NCBI GenBank assembly: GCA_043813805.1
Contig: JBDRKR010000004.1
Location: 1 to 19,660, forward strand
Reading direction: 5' to 3'
Length of the DNA: 19,660 nucleotides
Source: 2-02-FULL-43-13 sp043813805
GTDB taxonomy: Bacteria; Patescibacteriota; Minisyncoccia; Minisyncoccales; MHMH01
In this document: piece after piece, positions 1 to 5,920 of the stretch
How the letters are laid out: each line of letters opens with the position of its first letter
Numbering within the stretch: the stretch's first letter is position 1
Translations under genes and position numbers: made by a program
The notes under the pieces: model-generated
Databases searched by the model: none
What the model was told of the DNA's origin: nothing
What the model saw: only the letters and a program-made list of their open reading frames with translations

Positions 1-83
1 TGATTTTGCCAATAAAAAAATCCTCCGGCAACGAGGACTAAAACAACAACTGAAACGACTAAAAAAATGGGCTTTTTTATCAT
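1..83 (-). CDS. partial membrane-anchored protein, N-terminus only
   Basis: The reading frame runs off the left edge of the window; only the first 27 residues are present. They begin MIKKPIFLVV and form a short positive N-terminus (two Lys) followed by an uninterrupted hydrophobic run of about 20 residues ending near GGFFYWQN. This is a signal peptide or a single N-terminal membrane anchor, so the rest of the protein is probably outside the membrane. There is no recognisable Shine-Dalgarno site upstream. It is transcribed in the same direction as the next genes but is separated from the 134-aa gene by a terminator-like hairpin. The function cannot be told from this fragment. Confidence 0.6.
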   Translation of the reverse strand, partial: MIKKPIFLVVSVVVLVLVAGGFFYWQN

Positions 84-143
84 AAGTTTATTAGTTAACG
101 CTGTCTATATTTTACAAGCGCCAAGAACTACTGTCAAACAAAA

Positions 144-168
144 TTAAGGGGAGTCCGACTCCCTTTAA
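144..168 (-). terminator. intrinsic terminator after the 134-aa membrane protein gene
   Basis: This is a near-perfect hairpin with arms TTAAAGGGAGT and ACTCCCCTTAA (minus strand), a CGG loop and one bulged base. It starts one base after the stop codon of the gene ending at 170. On the minus strand the hairpin is followed by TTAATTTTGTTT, a broken T tract, so it fits a Rho-independent terminator. The stem is nearly symmetrical but the T tract lies only on the minus side. Confidence 0.65.
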
Positions 169-169
169 T

Positions 170-574
170 TTACCTCGCCACTTTCCAGAAATTATTACGA
201 ATGTCGGATAAAAACAGGATTAAAGGTGGCGTGAAAAATATTAAAATTAAAATGCCGCCAGCAAAGAGTAATTGAAAAAAACTCATACCTTCCGTCAGAT
301 ACGTTATTATAAAAAGGACTATAGGAATAAATGCTAAACAGAAGTTAAGAATATAAAGCCATCTTTTTTTAAAACTTAAGAGGAGGATCGGGGGCAACAG
401 ACAATATGCCAAAAAGAAAGGCGCTAAAAGGAATCCAAAGTCCCCAGACCCACTAGTCTCCATAAGTAAAATTATGATCGCAATACACGATACTATCATC
501 CACCAGGCAGCTATTTTTGTTTTGACCGGCAATTTATTTTGTCGCACCTCCTGCTGTTGTATATTTTGCTCCAT
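170..574 (-). CDS. small four-helix membrane protein of unknown function
   Basis: This 134-aa protein begins with a short polar, Gln-rich stretch (MEQNIQQQEV) and a basic patch, followed by four hydrophobic segments at roughly residues 21-39, 47-67, 71-92 and 99-123 and a short charged C-terminus. It has no recognisable catalytic motif and I cannot assign a family. It lies downstream of the first copy of the repeated two-hairpin element (611-666); the six-T tract of that element ends 36 bases before this ATG. A TATAAT at 603-608 and a TACAAT at 588-593 could serve as -10 boxes, giving a short leader. A hairpin terminator follows the stop. Confidence 0.7.
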   Translation of the reverse strand: MEQNIQQQEVRQNKLPVKTKIAAWWMIVSCIAIIILLMETSGSGDFGFLLAPFFLAYCLLPPILLLSFKKRWLYILNFCLAFIPIVLFIITYLTEGMSFFQLLFAGGILILIFFTPPLILFLSDIRNNFWKVAR

Positions 575-610
575 GGTTTTGAGATTAATTGTAAATTAGT
601 ATATTATATC

Positions 611-630
611 AAAAAACCGCCTCTTTGGCG
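611..630 (-). terminator. GC hairpin plus six T, second half of repeat element copy 1
   Basis: On the minus strand the sequence reads CGCC, AAAGA, GGCG, G, TTTTTT: a 4-bp GC stem with a 5-nt loop directly followed by six T. It lies downstream of the DUF5674-like gene (stop at 698) and upstream of the 134-aa membrane protein (start 574). It could therefore end the first transcript, or act as the terminator half of an attenuator for the second gene. Confidence 0.6.
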
Positions 631-637
631 ATTCTCT

Positions 638-666
638 AAATGAAAGAGGTTTAGCCTCTTTCATTT
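638..666 (-). repeat. palindromic hairpin element, copy 1 of 3
   Basis: This is a perfect 12-bp stem with core arms TGAAAGAGG (641-649) and CCTCTTTCA (655-663) around the loop TTTAG as written on the plus strand. The core including the loop is identical in copies at 1750-1782 and 5876-5898. Outside the core the stem extends by AAA/TTT here and by different but still complementary bases in copy 2, so the pairing is kept while the bases change. It lies 32 bases after the stop of the DUF5674-like gene and is followed on the minus strand by a GC hairpin with six T. Confidence 0.85.
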
Positions 667-697
667 TAACCCTTGAGTACAGAAACCGGCGAATGAT

Positions 698-1048
698 TTA
701 TATTCTTTCGCTCACCAGTTTTCCTACAATGTTTCTAATTTTTTTTTGAATTTCCGGATGGTAAATTCCTTTAGAGCCCGATGAGAGTTTCAAGTTAATT
801 GACGAATCAAATTCAATAAAATCCTTGCCAACTCTTTCGGGATAAAGATTGATGCCCCAAAGATCATCAAATTTTGATCCCTCCTGCCTTATAAGCAATT
901 CCCGCTCGTCTTCATGATGATAACCGCCGATGGCCATAATTTCTTTTTCCACGTCAACTACCGCTTTAACTAAATTACCAAACTGTTCTCGCGCGATCAG
1001 CCTGAGTTCATCTTTGACAATTCGATCTTTGACTACTGTTATTTCCAT
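698..1048 (-). CDS. DUF5674-family protein
   Basis: This 116-aa soluble protein contains the stretches FGNLVKAVVDVEKEIMAIGGYHHEDERELL (in part), WGINLYPE and DFIEFDSSINL, which I recognise as the conserved pattern of the small DUF5674 family common in Candidate Phyla Radiation genomes. The biochemical role of the family is not known. There are no membrane segments and no cysteines. The start is well supported: a -35-like TTGCCG (1078-1083), a 17-bp spacer and a -10-like TATAAC (1055-1060) end exactly 6 nt before ATG, so the mRNA should be leaderless. The first hairpin-element copy and its terminator follow the stop. The assignment rests on remembered family motifs and would be settled by a Pfam search. 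Confidence 0.8.
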   Translation of the reverse strand: MEITVVKDRIVKDELRLIAREQFGNLVKAVVDVEKEIMAIGGYHHEDERELLIRQEGSKFDDLWGINLYPERVGKDFIEFDSSINLKLSSGSKGIYHPEIQKKIRNIVGKLVSERI

Positions 1049-1054
1049 TTTTAA

Positions 1055-1083
1055 GTTATAACACCAATAAACTCGTTCGGCAA
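1055..1083 (-). promoter_or_regulatory. leaderless promoter of the DUF5674-like gene
   Basis: Reading the minus strand: TTGCCG (1078-1083), a 17-nt spacer, TATAAC (1055-1060), then 6 nt and the ATG. Transcription would start at or within a base or two of the start codon. Confidence 0.6.
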
Positions 1084-1118
1084 TATCAACCCCGCTGAGG
1101 GAGCATTGAATAAAGAAA

Positions 1119-1709
1119 TTATTCCGATGTTTTAAAAATCTTCCGCCGATAAATAGAAAAAGTTAACAATGTACATATCACAATCAAATATACGGGAAAG
1201 GCTAAAGATGAAAAATTCCATGTTTTTATTGCGACAAAACTCGTAGACGCACTGAACATCCCGGCTATATAAGGGCCCGCCGATTCTGTTTCTGGATACT
1301 TCCAGGATTTTATCAGAGTCGGAATTGCGGCGAATCCATCGCTTGCTATTGCGAATATAATCGCGATTACAGGCTCTTTGGTTATCCACCAAAGCACCAA
1401 TGCTAATGCTGAAAAGAATCCGCAAAAATAATCAAATTTTTCCAGTTTCCAATACGATTTTTTATTTACAAAAGAAGCAATAAAAACCAGCAATGGACCG
1501 AATCCCGCCATAAAGACCGGCAATACGGCCCAACCGACTCCGCCTGAAATTGCGGCAAATGTGGCTATAATCGGAGCAATAGACCACATCAACCAAGTAA
1601 CCCTGTTTGGTTTGGTGTTTCCTCGCAGTGTTCCTTTGATATAGGAAAATATGCCGACCAGTTGAGCGAAGGCTCCCACGAAAACTAAATATTGCAGATA
1701 TTGAATCAT
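1119..1709 (-). CDS. membrane protein with two PQ-loop/SemiSWEET-like repeats
   Basis: This 196-aa protein has about six to seven hydrophobic segments. Two related stretches flank the middle: residues 20-46, containing YIKGTLRGNTKPNRVTWLMW, and residues 130-158, containing IKSWKYPETESAGPYIAG. Both have the pattern of a helix, a short basic loop, a Thr/Glu-Pro turn and another helix, as seen in PQ-loop, SemiSWEET and PnuC-like small transporters. I infer a small-solute transporter of that superfamily, but no substrate residues can be read. The second hairpin element and its six-T tract (1726-1782) lie directly upstream, with the T tract ending 16 bases before the ATG. There is no clear Shine-Dalgarno site. 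A conserved membrane protein of unknown function is the fallback call. Confidence 0.65.
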   Translation of the reverse strand: MIQYLQYLVFVGAFAQLVGIFSYIKGTLRGNTKPNRVTWLMWSIAPIIATFAAISGGVGWAVLPVFMAGFGPLLVFIASFVNKKSYWKLEKFDYFCGFFSALALVLWWITKEPVIAIIFAIASDGFAAIPTLIKSWKYPETESAGPYIAGMFSASTSFVAIKTWNFSSLAFPVYLIVICTLLTFSIYRRKIFKTSE

Positions 1710-1725
1710 TTTCTTTTACTCTACC

Positions 1726-1745
1726 AAAAAACCGACCAAAAGGCG
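1726..1745 (-). terminator. GC hairpin plus six T, second half of repeat element copy 2
   Basis: On the minus strand CGCC, TTTT, GG, T, CG forms a short stem with a one-base bulge followed by G and six T (1726-1731). No minus-strand gene ends upstream of it: the neighbour is the divergent plus-strand gene starting at 1834. A pure end-of-gene terminator role is therefore hard to explain, and a leader role for the gene starting at 1709 is more likely. Confidence 0.5.
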
Positions 1746-1749
1746 ACTT

Positions 1750-1782
1750 TCAGATGAAAGAGGTTTAGCCTCTTTCATCTGA
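1750..1782 (-). repeat. palindromic hairpin element, copy 2 of 3
   Basis: This is a perfect 14-bp stem around TTTAG, with the same core arms TGAAAGAGG and CCTCTTTCA as copies 1 and 3 and an outer extension TCAGA/TCTGA unique to this copy. It lies between the divergent genes starting at 1709 (minus) and 1834 (plus). Its position could suit either an RNA hairpin in the leader of the minus-strand gene or a DNA operator between two promoters. Confidence 0.85.
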
Positions 1783-1799
1783 GCTCTTGGTATTTTTAA

Positions 1800-1827
1800 T
1801 TGGAAAAAATCAGGCTCTTGCTATAAT
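1800..1827 (+). promoter_or_regulatory. leaderless promoter of the CDP-alcohol phosphotransferase-like gene
   Basis: TTGGAA (1800-1805), a 16-nt spacer and a perfect TATAAT (1822-1827) end 6 nt before the ATG at 1834, predicting an mRNA with no 5' leader. Confidence 0.7.
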
Positions 1828-1833
1828 ATACTT

Positions 1834-2364
1834 ATGTTTACCCTTATCGGCATAGGTTTTGTCGTATTTCTCAAATTCGCGATTCCTGTCGGCATTGTTT
1901 TTTTCCCTTTTGCGGCCGGCATGGCTAATTTCGTGCTGGATACCATCGATGGAGACATATTGATCCCGCTTGGTTTGAGCGATTCAGCCTACCAGCCCAT
2001 AGATAAAATGGCGGACTGGGCGACTTATCTGGGGATGATCTTTGCCGCATGGAGATTCAGATGGAACATACGGAAATGGATTTACGCCTTGTTTGCTTTC
2101 CGAAGCATAGGGCAACTTGCCTTTTTTGTCTTTGGAGACGAGCGATTGTTCTTCTATTTCCCTAATTTTTTAGAACCGCTGTTTTTAATCTATGCCGCGA
2201 TATTCTTTTTTAAAAAAGCCGAATCTTATAATTTTTATTTAAAATACAAATGGGCTATCTGGATTTTCGTCATACTCTACAAAATGCAAGACGAATACGT
2301 CACGCATATGGCGAACATCGACAGATCGGACCTTATAAAAGGACTATTTAACAAAATATTCTGA
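1834..2364 (+). CDS. membrane protein with a degenerate CDP-alcohol phosphotransferase signature
   Basis: This 176-aa protein has about five or six hydrophobic segments. Residues 36-61 contain D36, D39, G40, D57 and D61 with exactly the spacing of the CDP-alcohol phosphotransferase motif DxxDGxxAR(x8)GxxxDxxxD. The stretch YQPIDKMADW also resembles the usual GxxLDPxADK. The Ala-Arg pair is replaced by Leu-Ile (43-44) and the Gly by Tyr53. Known members transfer a CDP-linked lipid or polyol group at the membrane using the four Asp to hold two metal ions. By inference this is a divergent or altered member; loss of the Ala-Arg pair may change the nucleotide site. It is the only plus-strand gene in the first 18 kb, is leaderless, and ends 9 bases from the convergent protease-like gene. 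Confidence 0.55.
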   Translation: MFTLIGIGFVVFLKFAIPVGIVFFPFAAGMANFVLDTIDGDILIPLGLSDSAYQPIDKMADWATYLGMIFAAWRFRWNIRKWIYALFAFRSIGQLAFFVFGDERLFFYFPNFLEPLFLIYAAIFFFKKAESYNFYLKYKWAIWIFVILYKMQDEYVTHMANIDRSDLIKGLFNKIF

Positions 2365-2373
2365 GTAAATAGA

Positions 2374-3114
2374 TCAAAACCCGGCGAAGGTGCGGATGAG
2401 AGATATAGGTATGGCCAAAACACGGTTGTCTTTTGCAATAAAGCTCAAGCCCACCACTTTGCCCTCAATATCAAAAAGCGGGCTGCCCGAGATGTTTTTT
2501 GACTCAAAAATATTCGTCTCGATTAATTTGTTGTTAAAAGCGGTGACAATTCCGGCATTAACGGTGTTTTGCGGCGACGTGGTGCTTGATATTGCCGCGG
2601 CAAAATCAGTGCCTACCAGAAAAACAGGTTCAGCCAGCTTCATTTTTTCGGGATCGGCAAAACCGCGGCTTTTCAGACCGCCCTTTTCCACTTTAACTAA
2701 AGCCAGATTATTTTCTAAATCCCTCTTTAATATTTGGAAGGCCTGCCATTTGCCGTCGATAAAAAAGGAAAATTCCGATTCCTTGGGCGTTAAACTTGCC
2801 AAAGTAACAATCAACCCGTCGGAGGTCAAAACTAAACCCGAGCCCGACAAAACTTCACCTATCGGAGTTTTGGTCTTAACTCCAACTATCGCCGGCAGAA
2901 CGTCCTGAACCGACTTTTTAATGGCCGTATTTTCCTGGACATACAGCGTGGTTTCCGTTTTCTCGGTAAGATAAGTCGGGCCCTGCTCTAAATTATATTG
3001 TTCGAAAAGCGGCCTTTCAACAAAGTAAGGCCACAAAATCTGGTCGGCGAAAATGCCGCCCGCCATGCCGATTAGAAACAGCGCTAAGATTTGGATGAGA
3101 TTTTTTGCTGCCAT
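2374..3114 (-). CDS. HtrA-like protein with a broken catalytic triad (pseudoprotease)
   Basis: This 246-aa protein has an N-terminal anchor (about residues 7-28) and a trypsin-like fold region at about 70-246, without a PDZ domain. Compared with the intact HtrA at 5921-7204, the His motif TNKHVV appears here as TLASLT (His to Ser107), the Asp motif QDLAILK as NNLALVK (Asp to Asn136), while the Ser motif survives as ISGSPL (Ser209). GSGLVLTSDG and GKVVGLSF match the HtrA pattern. With His and Asp gone, normal serine protease activity is unlikely. The frame is intact and long, so it is probably a functional binding or regulatory protein facing outside the membrane. Its ATG lies inside the 3' end of clpB (31-base overlap), so the two should be co-transcribed and possibly translationally coupled. 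Confidence 0.8.
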   Translation of the reverse strand: MAAKNLIQILALFLIGMAGGIFADQILWPYFVERPLFEQYNLEQGPTYLTEKTETTLYVQENTAIKKSVQDVLPAIVGVKTKTPIGEVLSGSGLVLTSDGLIVTLASLTPKESEFSFFIDGKWQAFQILKRDLENNLALVKVEKGGLKSRGFADPEKMKLAEPVFLVGTDFAAAISSTTSPQNTVNAGIVTAFNNKLIETNIFESKNISGSPLFDIEGKVVGLSFIAKDNRVLAIPISLIRTFAGF

Positions 3115-5789
3115 TCTTTTTTAGCTATTAAGTCGCCAATACCCCTGAAAACAATCTGAGAAGCCTCTACGTCAATAATAATTTCTCCTTTTTCTTTGAT
3201 TTCCCCGGCAACGATTTTTAAAGCCAGGGGATCGAGCACCAATTTTTGAATAACTCTTTTCAAGGGCCGCGCTCCCAAATTAGAATCAAAACCCTGCTCT
3301 GATAAAAGATCTTTGGCTGACTGAGTTACCTTAATCGCGATGTTTTTATTTTTTAAACGCAAAATCACCTTTTGAAGCTCCAGCTCCACAATCTCTTTGA
3401 TGTCTCCCCTGCTTAGGTGGTTGAAGATAACGACTTCATCGACGCGGTTAAGGAATTCGGGCCTGAAATTCGACCGCAGAGCTTCCATGACTTTTTCTTT
3501 CAGATTTTCGTCCTCGCCGGTCTCGCCGTTACCTGAAAATCCCAAAGCGCCCATTCTGGCGATATGCTCTGAACCGATATTAGAAGTCATAATTAAAATA
3601 GTGTTCCTGAAAGAAGCAACCCGGCCCTTAGCATCGGTCAGCCGCCCGTCTTCCAAAATCTGCAGAAGGATATTGAAAACTTCCGGATGAGCTTTTTCCA
3701 CCTCGTCCAACAAAACAACGGCGTAAGGGCGGCGCCTGATCTTATCGGTTAATTGCCCGCCTTCTTCGTATCCGACGTAGCCCGGAGGGCTGCCGATCAT
3801 TTTACTTACCGTGTGCTTCTCCATATACTCTGACATGTCCAGCCTGACCAGAGCTGAGGGATCGTTAAAAAGAAACTCGGCTAAAGCCCTGGCTGTTTCG
3901 GTTTTGCCTACTCCGGTAGGCCCTAAAAACATGAAAGAACCCATGGGACGTGACTCCTCGGAAATCCCGGCTCTTGACCGTCGGATAGCTCGAGCAACCG
4001 CAGAAATCGCCTCTTTCTGGCCGACAACTCTTTTTGCAAGAATGTCTTCCATTTTTTCCAGTTTTTTCGCTTCCGCCTCAATCAAACGGGTAATGGGTAT
4101 GCCGGTCCAGCGCGAAACGACTCTGGCCACTTCCTCTTCCCCGACCTCTTCTTTCAAAAGGCGGTTCTTTTTCTGGAAACGAACGAGCTCTTTTTCTTTC
4201 TTTTGGATTTCTTTTAAAAGGTTGGGAATTTTGCCGTATTTTATTTCGGCCACTTTCTGCAAATCGGCTTCGCGCTGAGCTACCTCTGTCTGGAAATTCA
4301 AATCATCTATTTCTTTTCTCATGCCCCGAACACTCTGAATTAAATCTCTTTCGGTTTTCCATTTAAGTTCCAAATTTTTGGCTTTTTCCTGTAAATCCGC
4401 CAAACTGCGGTTAATGCCGATTATTTTTTTCTTGGAAGAAGCGCTTTTTTCATTTTTTAACGCCTCTCTTTCAATTTCCATCCGTTGGATTTCCTGGTTT
4501 AATTGATCAAGCTCCACGGGCTGCGATTCAATTTCCAATCGCAAAGCCGAAGTCGCTTCGTCCATCAAGTCCACGGCTTTGTCGGGCAAAAATCTATCGG
4601 TAATATAGCGCGCCGAAAGTTCGGCCGCGGCCACCAAAGCCGAATCTTTAATTTTGACGCCGTGGTGGACTTCGTATTTTTCTTTAATACCCCTTAAAAC
4701 GGCGAGAGTGTCTTCAATTGTGGGCTCAGAAACATAAATCGGCTGAAACCTTCTTTCTAAAGCCGAATCCCGCTCAATATATTTTTGGTATTCTTTCAGG
4801 GTAGTGGCGCCGATGGCTTTCAGTTCGCCTCTCGCTAAAGCCGGTTTTAAAAGATTGGAAGCGTCAATAGCGCCTTCAGCCGCGCCCGCTCCCACCAAAG
4901 TGTGGAGCTCATCAATAAATAAAATATACCGGCCGCCGGCCCGGTTGACTTCTTTCAGCAGAGCCTTAACCCTGTCTTCAAATTCTCCCCGATATCTCGT
5001 ACCTGCCACAATCGCGCCCAAATCAATGGCAATGATTTCTTTATCCTTTAAGCTTTCGGGCACGTCTTTCCTGATGATTCTTTGAGCCAAGCCTTCAACA
5101 ATCGCGGTTTTACCCACGCCCGCTTCGCCGATTAAAACCGGGTTGTTTTTGGTTCGGCGCGATAAAACCTGCATCAATCTGCGAATCTCGTTTTCCCGGC
5201 CGATAACCGGATCGAGTTTACCGGCCAAAGCAAGGTGCGTTAAGTTCCTGGCATATTTCTCGATCACCTGATATTTTGATTCCGGTTCAGGATCGGTAAT
5301 GCGAGTCCCTCCCCTGATTTGCGATAAAGCCTTAAGAGTGTCGGCGTAATTCAATTTGCCGAATTCCAAACTCGTGGCGCTCGCCGATTGTAAAAAGCTG
5401 GCTTTGTCTAAAATTTCTTTGGCTTTGCTGTTGGTATCGAGCAATGCCAAAAACAAATGTTCAACGGAAATAAACTCATCGCTCATTTTAACAGACTCTT
5501 GTCTGGCCCTGTCTAAAATCTTAGCCATGTCTTGTGTCAAATAAAACTGGCCGAAAGCCTGTGGGGCCGCAATCGCCGGAATTTTATCCAAAGCGGCCCT
5601 GGCTTTTTTCTTCAAAGTTTCCAAATCCACCCCGATTTTTTGAAGCAAAGTCAAAACCACGCTCCCTTCCTGGGAAACCAAAGCAAGCAACAAGTGTAAA
5701 GCGTCGATTTGCTGCTGGCCTAAACCTCTCGCCGTATCTTGAGCCGCAAGGATTGCTTCTTGGGCTTTATTGGTAAAATTGCCATTCAT
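3084..5789 (-). CDS. clpB: ATP-dependent disaggregase ClpB
   Basis: This 901-aa protein has the full ClpB plan: Clp N-domain (about 1-145), first AAA+ module with Walker A GEAGVGKT (221-228) and Walker B ending D293-E294, a long coiled-coil M domain (about 410-545), and a second AAA+ module with Walker A GPTGVGKT (623-630), Walker B D695-E696, sensor TSN and arginine finger region RPEFLNR (776-782). Pore tyrosines lie in RYRGEF (Tyr266) and GYVGY (Tyr671). The long M domain separates it from ClpA/ClpC. ClpB pulls polypeptides out of aggregates in the cytoplasm, normally with DnaK. It is somewhat longer than the usual 850-870 residues, with a C-terminal tail of about 20 residues overlapping the next gene. 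A TACAAT box 6 nt before ATG predicts a leaderless start. Both flanking minus-strand genes are HtrA-like. Confidence 0.96.
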   Translation of the reverse strand: MNGNFTNKAQEAILAAQDTARGLGQQQIDALHLLLALVSQEGSVVLTLLQKIGVDLETLKKKARAALDKIPAIAAPQAFGQFYLTQDMAKILDRARQESVKMSDEFISVEHLFLALLDTNSKAKEILDKASFLQSASATSLEFGKLNYADTLKALSQIRGGTRITDPEPESKYQVIEKYARNLTHLALAGKLDPVIGRENEIRRLMQVLSRRTKNNPVLIGEAGVGKTAIVEGLAQRIIRKDVPESLKDKEIIAIDLGAIVAGTRYRGEFEDRVKALLKEVNRAGGRYILFIDELHTLVGAGAAEGAIDASNLLKPALARGELKAIGATTLKEYQKYIERDSALERRFQPIYVSEPTIEDTLAVLRGIKEKYEVHHGVKIKDSALVAAAELSARYITDRFLPDKAVDLMDEATSALRLEIESQPVELDQLNQEIQRMEIEREALKNEKSASSKKKIIGINRSLADLQEKAKNLELKWKTERDLIQSVRGMRKEIDDLNFQTEVAQREADLQKVAEIKYGKIPNLLKEIQKKEKELVRFQKKNRLLKEEVGEEEVARVVSRWTGIPITRLIEAEAKKLEKMEDILAKRVVGQKEAISAVARAIRRSRAGISEESRPMGSFMFLGPTGVGKTETARALAEFLFNDPSALVRLDMSEYMEKHTVSKMIGSPPGYVGYEEGGQLTDKIRRRPYAVVLLDEVEKAHPEVFNILLQILEDGRLTDAKGRVASFRNTILIMTSNIGSEHIARMGALGFSGNGETGEDENLKEKVMEALRSNFRPEFLNRVDEVVIFNHLSRGDIKEIVELELQKVILRLKNKNIAIKVTQSAKDLLSEQGFDSNLGARPLKRVIQKLVLDPLALKIVAGEIKEKGEIIIDVEASQIVFRGIGDLIAKKEWQQKISSKS

Positions 5790-5795
5790 AGGTTT

Positions 5796-5801
5796 ATTGT
5801 A
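5796..5801 (-). promoter_or_regulatory. leaderless -10 box of clpB
   Basis: TACAAT on the minus strand ends 6 nt before the clpB ATG. The -35 region is weak (A/T-rich with no good TTGACA match), which may mean that an activator or alternative sigma factor is used. The third hairpin element lies about 75 bases further upstream. Confidence 0.5.
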
Positions 5802-5846
5802 TCACATTCTTTTTTATCATAAAATTTCAAACTTATCAAGCAAAAC

Positions 5847-5874
5847 AAAAAACGGCTCGTGAGAACCGCCCGAG
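5847..5874 (-). terminator. GC hairpin plus six T, second half of repeat element copy 3
   Basis: On the minus strand CTCG pairs with CGAG around an 11-nt loop; CCG and six T (5847-5852) follow. An alternative CGG/CCG pairing overlaps it. It lies 47 bases after the htrA stop and 57 bases before the clpB ATG, so it can end htrA transcription or control read-through into clpB. Confidence 0.6.
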
Positions 5875-5875
5875 T

Positions 5876-5898
5876 TGAAAGAGGTTTAGCCTCTTTCA
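5876..5898 (-). repeat. palindromic hairpin element, copy 3 of 3
   Basis: The stem is 9 bp, TGAAAGAGG with CCTCTTTCA around TTTAG, identical over the core to copies 1 and 2 but without the outer extension. It lies 22 bases downstream of the htrA stop and upstream of clpB. It has the same orientation as the other copies and the same following partner, a GC hairpin with six T. Confidence 0.85.
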
Positions 5899-5920
5899 TT
5901 TTAAAAATCAAGTTGGTGAT

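Noticed and set aside
1132..1425. Second minus-strand frame inside the PQ-loop-like gene
   Set aside because: It is a shadow of the 196-aa membrane protein, with no start signal and no sensible composition.
5876..5898. CIRCE, HspR (HAIR) or CtsR operator upstream of clpB
   Set aside because: The palindrome does not match any of these heat-shock operators (CIRCE TTAGCACTC-N9-GAGTGCTAA; HAIR CTTGAGT-N7-ACTCAAG; CtsR heptad repeats), and it lies far upstream of the likely clpB promoter. An unknown operator is not excluded.
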